Shown: piece by piece, positions 38,608 through 47,829 of the stretch
Layout: every line of letters begins with the position of its first letter
How positions within the stretch are numbered: position 1 is the stretch's first letter
NCBI RefSeq assembly: GCF_002192255.1
Contig: NZ_CP021768.1
Location: forward strand, 1,258,001-1,322,000
DNA length: 64,000 nt
Direction of reading: 5' to 3'
Source of the DNA: Stenotrophomonas sp. WZN-1
GTDB taxonomy: Bacteria; Pseudomonadota; Gammaproteobacteria; Xanthomonadales; Xanthomonadaceae
Program-made: the position numbers and the translations under genes
The notes under the pieces: model-generated
Database searches by the model: none
What the model saw: the letters and a program-made list of their open reading frames with translations, nothing else
What the model was told of the DNA's origin: nothing

Positions 38608-40467
38608 ATGCAGGACACCGCGCTCACCGCCCCCAACGCCGAGATCCGTCGTGCCGGGGTCGATCTCAATGGACTGATGACGGTGCTGGGCAAGCACCTG
38701 TACTCCACCCCGATGGTGGCGCTGCGTGAGCTGGTGCAGAACGCGCACGACTCGATCATCCGCCGCCGCATCGAACAGCCCGGCGTCGAGGTGCCTTCGC
38801 GCATTTCGGTGCAGGTCGATGCCGCTGCCGGCGTGCTGCGCATCACCGATACCGGTGCCGGCCTGACCCGCCAGGAGATCCACGATTACCTGGCCACCGT
38901 CGGCGTCGGCTATACCCGTGGCCTGCGCCAGGGCGGCGAGGACGATGAAGGCCTGATCGGCATGTTCGGCCTCGGTTTCCTGTCGGCCTTCGTGCTGGCA
39001 CGCCGGGTCAGCGTGCGCACCACCTCGTACCAGACGCCGGATCTGGGCCATCTGTACGTGTCCAGCAACGCCGAGCAGTACACCGTCAGCGAAGTGCCGG
39101 CACGCGCGGTCGGCACCGAGGTGGAACTGGAGCTGCATCCGGACTTCCTGCCGCTGGCCAACGAAGCTCGCCTGCAGGAGGTGCTGGGCCGCTACTGTGC
39201 GCTGCTGTCCGAGCCGATCTTCATCGGCGCTGCGGGCGAGGCGCTCAACCCCGAGCCGCCGCCGTGGCGCGGCCCGGGGGATGTGGCCGTGCATCCGGTG
39301 CAGGCGCGCCGCCAGGCGCTGCAGTTCGCCGCGCGTTTCGAGCATGATTTCGAGCCGATCGTCACCGTGCCGCTGCGTGCCGATGGCAACAGCGATGCCA
39401 CCGGCCTGCTGTGGGTGCAGGACGGCGCCACCTATGGCACCAGCGACAACCGCAACCTGTCGGTGTTCGTGCGCGGCATGCTGCTGGACGACGACGCGCG
39501 CGACCTGCTGCCGCCGTGGGCCGGCTTCATCGGCGGGGTGATCGAATCCTCCCGGCTCACGCCTACCGCCAGTCGCGAAGACCTGCAGCGCGATGACCAG
39601 TACCGCGCCGTGCAGCATGCACTGCTGGAGGCGCTGATCGACGGCCTGGCCGACGTCGCGCGGCAGCAGCCAGAGGCGTGGCGACGCGTATTGAGCCGCC
39701 ATAACGAGGCGCTGCTGGGCGCGGCGCTGTGCGATGACCGCCTGTTCGACCTGCTGCTGGAACACGTGCGCGTGCCGACTTCGCAGGGTGACCTGCCGGC
39801 CAGTGCGCTGCCCGCGCGCGGTGCCGTGCACGTGATCCTCGACAACGGCGGCGGTTTCGAGGAAATGCTGTTCCGCGCGATGGGCGTGCCGGTCGCGCAT
39901 GGCCATCGCTATGCGGTGGTGCCGTTCCTGCGGCGCTGGGCCCAGGCCAAGGGCCTGCGCCTGGTCGAACTCGGCACCGAGCAGGGCAACCGCGCGCTGT
40001 TCCGCAGCGACGACAGCCTCGACGAGGTGCAGCTGGCATGGCTGCGCGAGCAGCTGGGTGATGGCGAGCAGCTGCTGCCGGCGCGCTTCAGCCCGGAGGC
40101 ATTGCCGGTAGTGGTGGTGCCCGACCGCGAGGCCGAACTGAAGCAGCGCCTGGAGGACGACGAGAACGACAAGCGCGTTTCGATGGCGGCGCTGCGCCTG
40201 GCGCGGCAGTTCACCGCACGCATCGAATCGCGCGCACCCTCGCGGCTGTATCTCAACCTCGACAACCCGGCGGTGCAGGCGCTGTTGCGCGCACAGCGCG
40301 AGGGCCACCCGCAGGCCGAAGCGGCGGCACGCCTGCTGCGCTCGCTGAAGATCATCGTCGCTGCGCAGGGCCGTCCCCTGGCCCGGGCAGCGACCGCCAC
40401 GCCAGGCCCGGATCTCAACGGCGCCTTTACCGATATCGCCGGTGCCCTGCAGCAGATGCTGCGCTGA
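38608..40467 (+). CDS. Non-canonical HSP90-family (HtpG-like) ATPase
   Basis: 619 residues. The GHKL ATP-binding motifs are all present: N-box VALRELVQNAHDSI (Glu41, Asn45), DTGAG at 81-85, and the G-box LIGMFGLGFLSAFVLA at about 116-131. The middle domain keeps the likely catalytic Arg in LTPTASREDLQRDD, matching the NISREML segment of HtpG. Sequence and C-terminal region diverge strongly from standard HtpG, so this is probably a second HSP90-like protein and not the housekeeping htpG. The ATG at 38608 has AGGAG upstream. A large TPR-like protein gene follows after 48 bp, likely in the same operon. Client and partner are unknown. Confidence 0.85.
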   Translation: MQDTALTAPNAEIRRAGVDLNGLMTVLGKHLYSTPMVALRELVQNAHDSIIRRRIEQPGVEVPSRISVQVDAAAGVLRITDTGAGLTRQEIHDYLATVGVGYTRGLRQGGEDDEGLIGMFGLGFLSAFVLARRVSVRTTSYQTPDLGHLYVSSNAEQYTVSEVPARAVGTEVELELHPDFLPLANEARLQEVLGRYCALLSEPIFIGAAGEALNPEPPPWRGPGDVAVHPVQARRQALQFAARFEHDFEPIVTVPLRADGNSDATGLLWVQDGATYGTSDNRNLSVFVRGMLLDDDARDLLPPWAGFIGGVIESSRLTPTASREDLQRDDQYRAVQHALLEALIDGLADVARQQPEAWRRVLSRHNEALLGAALCDDRLFDLLLEHVRVPTSQGDLPASALPARGAVHVILDNGGGFEEMLFRAMGVPVAHGHRYAVVPFLRRWAQAKGLRLVELGTEQGNRALFRSDDSLDEVQLAWLREQLGDGEQLLPARFSPEALPVVVVPDREAELKQRLEDDENDKRVSMAALRLARQFTARIESRAPSRLYLNLDNPAVQALLRAQREGHPQAEAAARLLRSLKIIVAAQGRPLARAATATPGPDLNGAFTDIAGALQQMLR

Positions 40468-40515
40468 GCACCGCACCCTCTCATCCAGCCTTCGCTAGAC
40501 AGGAGCACTTACCCC

Positions 40516-42822
40516 ATGGACATCTGGAACTGGGTCGAAAAACTGCAGGGAGACCTGCGCCAGGCCGGCCAGGCGCAGAACGCGCACCTGCTGAACCGCC
40601 TCGCCGACGAGGTCAGTGAGCTGCAGATCGACCGCGTCGATGCACTGCTGCCCGAAGCGCGTGCGCTGGGCAAGGCACTGGACAACCCCTGGGTCGACGT
40701 TTATGTCGGCCATTGGGCGCTGCGCAACCGCGTCGGCAACCGTGTTGAAGGCGAGAGCGCTCTTGGCGAAGCCGTTGCGCTGTTCGAGCGCGCACACCGC
40801 GAAGACACCCTGGAATGCCCGCAGTCGATCTGCGTGACCCAGGATCTGGCCGCCTGCTACGGCAACATCGATGGCCCGGGCTGGGTGCCCGAGCGCATCG
40901 AGGTGTGCGACGAGACCCTCGGCCGCATCGATCCCAGCTGGGCCTGCTTCCAGTGCCTGAGCTGCGAGAAAGCCGATGCGCTGCTCGACGACGGCCGCGG
41001 CCAGGAGGCGCTCGATTACCTGCAGGTGCAGTCCGATGCGATCGAGGCCTGCGGCAAGGAGGTGTTCGACAGCTTCCCGGAGATGCAGATCAAGATCCTG
41101 CTTGCCGTCGGCCGGGCCGAAGAGGCGCTGGTGCTGATCGAAAAGCGCGAGGCTGAAGTGGCGGCTTCCGGTGAGTACGAGCCGGCCAACTGCACGGTGC
41201 CACGCCGCCTGTCCAAGGCGTGGGCGCTGGCCCAGCTGGGCCGCGACGAAGAGGCGTTGCAGCAGCTGGTGCCGTGGCGCGAGCTGACCCCGAACTACTG
41301 GCGGCTGTGGGCGAACACCGCCGCAGCGCTGTGCCAGCGCGACCCTGCACGCAATACGTGGGACCTGGGCACGCGTTTCAACACGATCATCGAGCACTTC
41401 GCCCGGGTCGGTTCGCATCGCCTGCTGATCGAAGTCGCGGCGCTGAGCCTGGAGTTGGCACTGCAGCGGGGAGCGCGCTGGGTGGCGCTGCGCCAGCTGG
41501 AGCTGGCGCGCACCCATCTGGCGCAGCTGCGGCAGGACCGTGGCGCAGCTGCCCTGGTGGCCGGCCTGGCCGCACGCATCGACGCCTTGCCGGATGTCGC
41601 ACCGCTGCCGGTGCCGGCCGCCGAACTGCTGGCATGGCTGGAGGCGCAGGGGGAGCAGAACCAGGCGCGCGACCCGGAGCGTGAGGCGCAGTGGCTGCTG
41701 CAGGCACAGGCGCAGCTGCCCGATGACGAGGCCTTGGCCGAGATGGCCGCCTCTGCGCTGAGCGCCTGTGGTGCACAGACCGAAGCGCGTGCATTGCTGT
41801 GGCGCTTCGTGCGCGCACACACGCAGGATGACGGTCCGGCCGCCTATACGTTGATGCGCTGGCTGGCCGAGCAGGGCGACGACGATGGCCTGCGCCAGTT
41901 GGCCGACCTCTATCGCGGCAGCGTGCCGGTGTTCGCGCACTGGTGCGACGTGCAGCGCGCACGCCGGGTGTCCGACTGGCCGGCGCTGGAGCAGGCCGCG
42001 CAGGCGCTGCTGGCAGCATCGCCCGGTTCGCACGGTGCGCGCGGCACGCTGGCGCGCATGTACATGGAAACCGGCCGCTTCAGCGAGGCGCAGGCCTGCT
42101 ATGCGCAGCTGGCGGAGCTGCTGGAAGAGCCGAGCGCCGCGCATTGGGACCACATGAGTGCAGCCAGCGCGGCGCGTGACTGGGACGCGGTGCGTCGCTC
42201 GGCCGCAGCGATCGGCATGGAGCTGTCCAGCCAGGGCGGTGTGGTCGAGGAGCCGTGGGGCTGGGTGATCATCCGCAGCGAAGAGAACGGCGAACCGATG
42301 GAGTACTACGCCCGTCGCAGCGGCCCGGTCACCGCACGCATCGTTGAGAACGCGCCGTCCAACCGCGCCCAGCAGGTGGGTGACTGGGTGGTGTTCGATG
42401 CGGCGCTGGTGCATCCGGCCCCGGAGGAAGAAGAGGCGCGCGAGCATTTCATCCCGACCTATGCCCAGGTGCATGTCCTGGAGCGCGGCGGCTTCGCCCG
42501 CAGCTGGATGATCGATGGCGCGCACCCGGGCGAAGAGGCCTGGAATGCCTTCGTCGAGGTGGCCGAAGCACAGGGTTGGAAAGTGTGGTCGCACAGCCGC
42601 CCGGACTACACGGTCACCGATCCCGATGTGGAAGAGGGTACGCTGCCCGGCCTGCTGTTCACCGTCGCCCAGCCGCAGGACCATGCGCCGCTGGCGCTGC
42701 ACCGCTTCCTGCAGCAGGAGACCGCGAAGTGGCCGCATCCGCATTGCTGGCTGCGATTGGCCGAAGCCTGTGACCAGGACCGCCAGCCGCATCTGGATGT
42801 GATCGAGCGTTACGGGTTGTAG
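40516..42822 (+). CDS. Large TPR-like repeat protein, probable partner of the HSP90-like protein
   Basis: 768 residues. Residues about 30-600 are helical hairpins with TPR-type spacing (for example RLSKAWALAQLGRDEEALQQ and TLARMYMETGRFSEAQACYA). Residues about 610-768 form a different domain, with strands such as WVIIRSEENGEPMEYYARRS, DWVVFDAALVHPAPEEEE and TYAQVHVLERGGFARSWMID; it is not recognised. Cysteines cluster at about 130-150 (ACFQCLSCEK). No signal peptide. It follows the HSP90-like gene by 48 bp with AGGAGCAC as ribosome site. TPR proteins are classical HSP90 co-chaperones in eukaryotes; a partnership here is inferred from gene order only. Confidence 0.72.
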   Translation: MDIWNWVEKLQGDLRQAGQAQNAHLLNRLADEVSELQIDRVDALLPEARALGKALDNPWVDVYVGHWALRNRVGNRVEGESALGEAVALFERAHREDTLECPQSICVTQDLAACYGNIDGPGWVPERIEVCDETLGRIDPSWACFQCLSCEKADALLDDGRGQEALDYLQVQSDAIEACGKEVFDSFPEMQIKILLAVGRAEEALVLIEKREAEVAASGEYEPANCTVPRRLSKAWALAQLGRDEEALQQLVPWRELTPNYWRLWANTAAALCQRDPARNTWDLGTRFNTIIEHFARVGSHRLLIEVAALSLELALQRGARWVALRQLELARTHLAQLRQDRGAAALVAGLAARIDALPDVAPLPVPAAELLAWLEAQGEQNQARDPEREAQWLLQAQAQLPDDEALAEMAASALSACGAQTEARALLWRFVRAHTQDDGPAAYTLMRWLAEQGDDDGLRQLADLYRGSVPVFAHWCDVQRARRVSDWPALEQAAQALLAASPGSHGARGTLARMYMETGRFSEAQACYAQLAELLEEPSAAHWDHMSAASAARDWDAVRRSAAAIGMELSSQGGVVEEPWGWVIIRSEENGEPMEYYARRSGPVTARIVENAPSNRAQQVGDWVVFDAALVHPAPEEEEAREHFIPTYAQVHVLERGGFARSWMIDGAHPGEEAWNAFVEVAEAQGWKVWSHSRPDYTVTDPDVEEGTLPGLLFTVAQPQDHAPLALHRFLQQETAKWPHPHCWLRLAEACDQDRQPHLDVIERYGL

Positions 42823-42841
42823 GCTCGCCGCGCTGCGCGCT

Positions 42842-42901
42842 CGCCGGGCATGGCCCGGCGCTACCCCATCCGATTCTGGTAGCGCCGGGCCATGCCCGGC
42901 C
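42842..42901. repeat. Inverted pair of SMAG repeats with adjoining 9-C run
   Basis: CGCCGGGC-ATG-GCCCGGCG-CTAC (42842-42864, GTAG on the minus strand) faces GTAG-CGCCGGGC-CAT-GCCCGG (42879-42901). GTAG heads point inward. The right end runs into nine consecutive C bases (42900-42908), ten bases before the next start codon. Confidence 0.8.
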
Positions 42902-42917
42902 CCCCCCCACACAAGTT

Positions 42918-43391
42918 ATGGAATACATGCGAAAGACAGGGATGTTCGTGATCGCCGGGCTGCTGCTGGCCACCAACGCGCAGGCCGCACAGGCCTGCCA
43001 GGAACCCGTGGCTGTGGCCCGCGCCTTCTACCAGGCAACGACGGGCGATGGCGATCTGCTGGAGCCACCACCGGCGCTGGTCAGCCCTGCCTTCGGCAAG
43101 GCACTGCGCGGCGAGCGCGCCTGCCAACAGCGTGAAGAAGGCATCTGCACGATCGATTCCGATCCGTGGCTGGATGCGCAGGACGGCGACATCGAATCCC
43201 CGGTGCGCTACAGCTGGAAAGAGGCGTCGGCCACCGCCGGCCAGGTCGAGATGCGTTATTCGGTATGGAAGAAGGCCTACGTGACCCGCCTGCCGATGGT
43301 GCGCCAGGGGCAGGGTTGCTGGCAGGTCGATGACATCCTCACCAACAGCGGTCGCTCGCTGCGGAAGATTCTGGCCCAGCCGGTGCCCTGA
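42918..43391 (+). CDS. Small secreted protein, DUF3828-like
   Basis: 157 residues. The signal peptide (MRKTGMFVIAGLLLATNAQAAQA) is followed by about 130 residues with CQEPVAVARAFYQATTG, GERACQQREEGICTIDSDPW and the C-terminal QGCWQVDDILTNSGRSLRKI. This resembles the DUF3828 pattern of periplasmic proteins; the match is by eye. Two starts are possible: ATG at 42918 or ATG at 42927, which begins the signal peptide proper. Upstream is a nine-C tract in place of a normal ribosome-binding site. Confidence 0.75.
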   Translation: MEYMRKTGMFVIAGLLLATNAQAAQACQEPVAVARAFYQATTGDGDLLEPPPALVSPAFGKALRGERACQQREEGICTIDSDPWLDAQDGDIESPVRYSWKEASATAGQVEMRYSVWKKAYVTRLPMVRQGQGCWQVDDILTNSGRSLRKILAQPVP

Positions 43392-43426
43392 ACCGCCTGC
43401 GGCATCCAGGCAGGGTGCGGTCCTGT

Positions 43427-43478
43427 TGCCGGCCAGCGGCCGGCACTACCAGATTGGGTGCCGACCGTTGGTCGGCAC
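43427..43478. repeat. SMAG repeat with adjoining GTGCCGACC hairpin
   Basis: TGCCGGCCAGCGGCCGGCAC-TAC (43427-43449; GTAG on the minus strand) is followed by GTGCCGACC-GTT-GGTCGGCAC (43458-43478). The pair fills the gap between the convergent secreted protein gene and the ypjD-like gene. Confidence 0.75.
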
Positions 43479-43482
43479 GCTG

Positions 43483-44277
43483 CTATCGCGTATGCCCGAA
43501 CACCAGTTCGATCACGAACTGGCTGCCGAAGAACGCCAGCAGCAGCAACAGCATCGCCGCCAGCGTCCAGTGCACCGCCTTCATGCCGCGCCAGCCGTAG
43601 CGCCGGCGGCCGATCAGCAGCACGCCGAAAACGATCCACGACAGCACGCTGAGCACGGTCTTGTGCACCAGCTTCTGCGCCAGCAGGTCGTCGACGAACA
43701 GCACCCCGGTGACCAGGGTCAGGGTCAGCAGCGCGAAGCCGACGGTGATCACCCGGAACAGCAGTGATTCCAGGTCGGCCAGCGGCGGCAGCGCGCGCAG
43801 CCACGGGCGGAACTCGCGGCGGCGCAGGGCGCGTTCCTGCAGCCAGAGCATGATTGCCAGCAGCGCGGCGATGCTCAGCGTGGCGTAGGCCAGCAGCGCC
43901 AGCCACGCGTGGCTGGCCAGGCGCCAGCCCAGTACCTTGCTCGGTTCGTGGCCGTAGCCGTGGTAGGCCAGCAGCAGGACCGCGGCCAGCGGGAACACCA
44001 CCACGCCCAGCGCCGACATCCGCCCGCGCGCGCCGACCAGCGAGGTCAGCCAGGCCATGCCCAGGCCGACCAGCGACAACGCGGCGAAGAAGTGCATGTC
44101 CGGCCCGCCGTTGGTGCGCATCGCCACCATCACGTGGTAGCCACCATGCAGCAGCATCGCCGGCAGGGCGGGCCACAACCAGGTGGGGGAGCCGGTGCTT
44201 TCATCGCGGCCGAGCGCGCGCACCAGCAGGGAACTGGCGGCCAGGTAGAGCAGGACGGCGATGAGAACGATTGTCAT
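43483..44277 (-). CDS. ypjD: CcsA/YpjD-family inner-membrane protein
   Basis: 264 residues with eight hydrophobic helices. LLHGGYHVMVAMR, SHAWLALLAYATLSIAALLA, LESLLFRVITVGFALLTLTL and KLVHKTVLSVLSWIVFGVLL match the YpjD family, a CcsA-related group next to ffh in most gammaproteobacteria. Conserved His residues suggest haem handling in CcsA; for YpjD the function is not established. It is divergent from ffh, sharing a 122-bp promoter gap. Confidence 0.88.
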   Translation of the reverse strand: MTIVLIAVLLYLAASSLLVRALGRDESTGSPTWLWPALPAMLLHGGYHVMVAMRTNGGPDMHFFAALSLVGLGMAWLTSLVGARGRMSALGVVVFPLAAVLLLAYHGYGHEPSKVLGWRLASHAWLALLAYATLSIAALLAIMLWLQERALRRREFRPWLRALPPLADLESLLFRVITVGFALLTLTLVTGVLFVDDLLAQKLVHKTVLSVLSWIVFGVLLIGRRRYGWRGMKAVHWTLAAMLLLLLAFFGSQFVIELVFGHTR

Positions 44278-44352
44278 CGTTGCAGTTTCGCATACCCCCG
44301 GGATGCTGGCGACGGCCCCGTGGTCGCAGTCCGGGCAGACAGCCGGACCCGT

Positions 44353-44358
44353 TATACT
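44353..44358 (+). promoter_or_regulatory. Probable -10 box of ffh
   Basis: TATACT lies 41 bases before the ffh start in the ypjD-ffh divergent gap. No convincing -35 hexamer was seen. Confidence 0.45.
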
Positions 44359-44399
44359 GTCTGCCTTATTGTCCCCCGCTTTCAGACAGGTTGCGCCGC

Positions 44400-45776
44400 A
44401 TGTTCGAGTCCCTGACCCAGCGCCTTTCCGGCACCATCGAGCGCCTGCGTGGCCGCGGCCGCCTGACCGAGGAGAACATCCGCGAGGCGACCCGCGAAGT
44501 GCGCATCGCGCTGCTCGAAGCCGACGTTGCGCTGCCGGTGGTGCAGGCCCTGATCGAGCGCATCAAGGTGCGTGCGGTCGGCCAGGAAGTGCTGAAGTCG
44601 CTGACCCCGGGCCAGGCCCTGATCAAGGTCGTCCGCGATGAGCTGACCGCGGTGATGGGCGCCGAAGCCAGCGACCTGAACCTCAACGTGCCCGCCCCGG
44701 CCATCATCCTGATGGCGGGCCTGCAGGGCGCCGGCAAGACCACCACGGTGGGCAAGCTGGCAAAGCACCTGAAGGAAAAGCGCAAGAAGAAGGTGATGGT
44801 GGTCTCGGCCGACGTCTACCGTCCGGCCGCGATCGAGCAGCTGAAGACCCTGGCCGAGCAGGTCGGCGTGCTGTTCTTCCCGTCCAGCGCCGACCAGAAG
44901 CCGGAAGCCATCGTCCGCGCCGCCATCGACGATGCGCGCAAGTCGTTCGTCGACGTGCTGCTGGTCGATACCGCCGGCCGCCTGGCCATCGACGAAGCGA
45001 TGATGGCCGAGATCAAGGCCCTGCACGCTGCGGTGAACCCGGCCGAAACCCTGTTCGTGGTCGACGCCATGACCGGCCAGGACGCGGCCAACACCGCCAA
45101 GGCCTTCGGTGATGCGCTGCCGCTGACCGGCGTGGTGCTGACCAAGACCGACGGTGACGCCCGCGGCGGTGCCGCGCTGAGCGTGCGCTACATCACCGGC
45201 AAGCCGATCAAGTTCGTCGGTGTCAGCGAAAAGCCGGAAGGCCTGGACGTGTTCCATCCGGACCGCATCGCCAGCCGCATCCTGGACATGGGCGACGTGC
45301 TGTCGCTGGTCGAGCAGGTCGAGCAGCAGGTCGACAAGGACAAGGCGGCCAAGCTGGCCGAGAAGGTCGCCAAGGGCAAGAAGTTCGACCTGAACGACAT
45401 GCGTGACCAGCTCGAGCAGATGCAGAACATGGGCGGCATCGGCGGCCTGATGGACAAGCTGCCGGGCCTGGGCAACATCCCGGACCATCTGAAGCAGCAG
45501 GTCAGCCAGGGCAAGGAAGTGCCGCGCATGATCGCCATCATCAGCTCGATGACCAAGAAGGAACGGCGCAACCCGAACCTGCTCAACGGCTCGCGCCGCG
45601 CGCGCATCGCCAAGGGCTCGGGCGTGACCCCGGCCGACGTCAACAAGCTGATGAAGCAGTACATGCAGATGGAAAAGATGATGAGCAAGATGGCCGGCGG
45701 CGGCATGAAGGGCATGTTGCGCAGCATGAAGGGCATGATGGGCGCCATGGGCGGCCGCGGCATGCCGTTCCGTTGA
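44400..45776 (+). CDS. ffh: Signal recognition particle protein Ffh
   Basis: 458-residue SRP GTPase that binds signal sequences of inner-membrane proteins and 4.5S RNA. N domain (1-90, MFESLTQRLSGTIERLRGRG), G domain with GLQGAGKTTTVGKLA (about 107), DVYRPAAIEQL, VDTAGRLAIDEAM and TKTDGDARGGAAL, then a Met-rich M domain (about 330-458; LMKQYMQMEKMMSKMAG, GMKGMLRSMKGMMGAMGG). The ATG at 44400 matches the family start. No 4.5S RNA gene was seen here. Confidence 0.98.
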   Translation: MFESLTQRLSGTIERLRGRGRLTEENIREATREVRIALLEADVALPVVQALIERIKVRAVGQEVLKSLTPGQALIKVVRDELTAVMGAEASDLNLNVPAPAIILMAGLQGAGKTTTVGKLAKHLKEKRKKKVMVVSADVYRPAAIEQLKTLAEQVGVLFFPSSADQKPEAIVRAAIDDARKSFVDVLLVDTAGRLAIDEAMMAEIKALHAAVNPAETLFVVDAMTGQDAANTAKAFGDALPLTGVVLTKTDGDARGGAALSVRYITGKPIKFVGVSEKPEGLDVFHPDRIASRILDMGDVLSLVEQVEQQVDKDKAAKLAEKVAKGKKFDLNDMRDQLEQMQNMGGIGGLMDKLPGLGNIPDHLKQQVSQGKEVPRMIAIISSMTKKERRNPNLLNGSRRARIAKGSGVTPADVNKLMKQYMQMEKMMSKMAGGGMKGMLRSMKGMMGAMGGRGMPFR

Positions 45777-45867
45777 TGCAGCGGCGGGGCCGGCGCGCAT
45801 TGCGATCCGGCCTCGGTCACAATGACTGGCGTATGCTGGGCGGCGACTTCTGCAACAGGTATGTCGC

Positions 45868-46944
45868 GTGAACGCATCGCCGATTCTTGAGCGCGCCGAC
45901 ACCTTCTGTCGGCGTTTTTCATTGCAGCTTCCGATCCTGCTGGCACCGATGGCCGGCGCCTGCCCCGTACCGTTGTCCGCCGCGCTGGCCAATGCCGGCA
46001 GCATGGGGGCGATGGGCGCCGTGCTGTCGTCGTCGGCCGATATCGGTCGCTGGATGGAGGACTTCCGTTCGACCTCCACTGGCCCGGCGCAGGTGAACCT
46101 GTGGGTGCCCGATCCCGCACCGACCCGTGATGTGGCCGCCGAGGCCGCCAGCCGCGCTTTCCTCGCGCAGTGGGGCCTGGACGTCCCAGCCAGCGCCGCC
46201 GATGCCACGCCCGCCGATTTCGAAGAACAGTTCGCCGCGCTGCTGGCGGCACGCCCGGCGGTGGCCTCGACCATCATGGGCGTGCTGCTGCCGCGCCACG
46301 TGCAGCAGTTGAAGGACGCCGGCATTTCCTGGATCGCCTGTGCGACGACCTTGTCCGAAGCGCGTGCGGCACAGGACGCCGGTGCCGATGCGGTGGTGGC
46401 ACAGGGCGCCGAGGCCGGTGGCCACCGCGGCGCGTTCGATCCGGCGCTGGCCGAGCGCCAGCTGGTCGGCTTGTTCGCGCTGCTGCCGCGCCTGGCCGAT
46501 CACCTGCAGATCCCGGTCATTGCCGCGGGCGGTATTGCCGACGGCCGTGGCATCGCTGCCGCACTCACCCTGGGCGCCAGCGCCGTGCAGATCGGCACCG
46601 CCTTCCTGCGCACGCCGGAAGCTGCGATTGCGTCGGCGTGGGCCGATGGGCTGGCCGCCAGCGAACCGGAAGATGCCTGGCCGACGCGTGCGTTCAGTGG
46701 CCGCCTCGGCCGCGGCCTGGCGACCCCGTATGTGCGCGCTGCTGCTGCCGAAGGCGCCCCCGCGCCGCGCCCGTACCCGGTGCAGCGTGGCCTGACCGCG
46801 CCGATGCGCAGGCAGGCCGTGCAGGAAAATCGCCTGGCGGCGATGCAGGCCTGGGCCGGGCAGTCAGCATGGATGGCGCCGGCACAGCCGGCCGCCGACG
46901 TGCTGCGCGGCATGTGGGAACAGGCGCAGGCACTGCTGCGATGA
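45868..46944 (+). CDS. Nitronate monooxygenase-like FMN protein
   Basis: 358 residues of the 2-nitropropane dioxygenase / NMO TIM-barrel family, which oxidises toxic alkyl nitronates with FMN. Seen: [36 protein letters not shown] (catalytic His and FMN loop), [19 protein letters not shown] and [18 protein letters not shown] phosphate loop ([17 protein letters not shown]). The start is GTG at 45868. It overlaps the following aminotransferase-like gene by four bases (ATGA). The true substrate could be another small oxidisable compound. Confidence 0.88.
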   Translation: MNASPILERADTFCRRFSLQLPILLAPMAGACPVPLSAALANAGSMGAMGAVLSSSADIGRWMEDFRSTSTGPAQVNLWVPDPAPTRDVAAEAASRAFLAQWGLDVPASAADATPADFEEQFAALLAARPAVASTIMGVLLPRHVQQLKDAGISWIACATTLSEARAAQDAGADAVVAQGAEAGGHRGAFDPALAERQLVGLFALLPRLADHLQIPVIAAGGIADGRGIAAALTLGASAVQIGTAFLRTPEAAIASAWADGLAASEPEDAWPTRAFSGRLGRGLATPYVRAAAAEGAPAPRPYPVQRGLTAPMRRQAVQENRLAAMQAWAGQSAWMAPAQPAADVLRGMWEQAQALLR

Positions 46945-47723
46945 GGGTCACCTGCAATGGCCAGCCGGCGCAGGTGGAGGATCTGCTGCCGGCGCTGGTG
47001 AACTACGGCCACTTCACCTCGCTGCAGGTGCGGGGTGGTGCGGTGCAGGGACTGGACCTGCATCTGGCGCGGCTGTCGCAGTCCACGCGCGAACTGTTCG
47101 GCAGCGAGCTGGATGCCGCGCAGGTGCAGGGCTGGATGGCGCAGGCGCTGCAGCAGGCGGCGCTGTCCGATGCCTCGCTGCGGGTGACGGTGTACTCGCG
47201 TCGCTTCGACTTCCGCAATCCGCTGGCTGCGGTGCCCGTGGACGTGCTGGTGGCGGTGTCCGCGCCGGTGGCGCTGGACGCACCGAAGCGGGTGCGCAGC
47301 GTGGTGTGGCAGCGCGAGCTGCCGCAGATCAAGCATGTCGGCACCTTCGGCCTGTTCGCCGAGCGTCGCGCGGCGATGGCGGAAGGATTCGACGATGTGC
47401 TGTTCGCGACCGCCGATGGCGACGTGAGCGAAGGCAGCACCTGGAACCTGGCCATTCACGATGGTGAGCGGCTGCTCTGGCCGCAGGCACCGGCCCTGCG
47501 CGGTACCGCCGAAGCGCTGCTGAAGCAGCATTGGCCGGGGGCGCAGGCCACGCAGCCGTTGCGGCTGGCGGACCTGATCGGTATGAACGCCGCTTTTGCC
47601 TGCAACGCCAGCGGCCTGTGGGCGCTGGAGGCCATTGACGGGCATGTCCTGCCCGGCTCGCAGGCCTTGGCTGAACAGGGAAGGGCGGTGCTTGCGAGTG
47701 TGCCGTGGCAGCCGCTTTTCTGA
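46941..47723 (+). CDS. Class IV aminotransferase-family PLP enzyme (PabC-like)
   Basis: 260 residues, the fold of aminodeoxychorismate lyase and branched-chain aminotransferases. Visible: [20 protein letters not shown] then HLARL near the N-terminus, the likely PLP lysine in [11 protein letters not shown], and the phosphate-site segment [14 protein letters not shown]. It could be PabC (making p-aminobenzoate for folate) or a D-amino-acid transaminase; the family is clear, the reaction is not. The ATG overlaps the nitronate monooxygenase stop, which does not point to folate synthesis. Confidence 0.85.
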   Translation: MRVTCNGQPAQVEDLLPALVNYGHFTSLQVRGGAVQGLDLHLARLSQSTRELFGSELDAAQVQGWMAQALQQAALSDASLRVTVYSRRFDFRNPLAAVPVDVLVAVSAPVALDAPKRVRSVVWQRELPQIKHVGTFGLFAERRAAMAEGFDDVLFATADGDVSEGSTWNLAIHDGERLLWPQAPALRGTAEALLKQHWPGAQATQPLRLADLIGMNAAFACNASGLWALEAIDGHVLPGSQALAEQGRAVLASVPWQPLF

Positions 47724-47764
47724 ACGAGGCGCGCGGCGGACGCTACCTTGAAGCGTCGCAGCCG

Positions 47765-47787
47765 GTAGCGCCGGGCCATGCCCGGCG
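47765..47787 (+). repeat. SMAG repeat, GTAGCGCCGGGC type
   Basis: GTAG-CGCCGGGC-CAT-GCCCGGCG between the class IV aminotransferase gene and the SUFU-like pseudogene. Confidence 0.85.
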
Positions 47788-47829
47788 GATGCTTCCGCAG
47801 CGAACAACACTCAGGGGTTCCAATCAGAT

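Noticed and set aside
36991..40476. Open frame of over 1100 codons antisense to radA and the HSP90-like gene
   Set aside because: It crosses two unrelated genes and an intergenic repeat, with no recognisable protein sequence.
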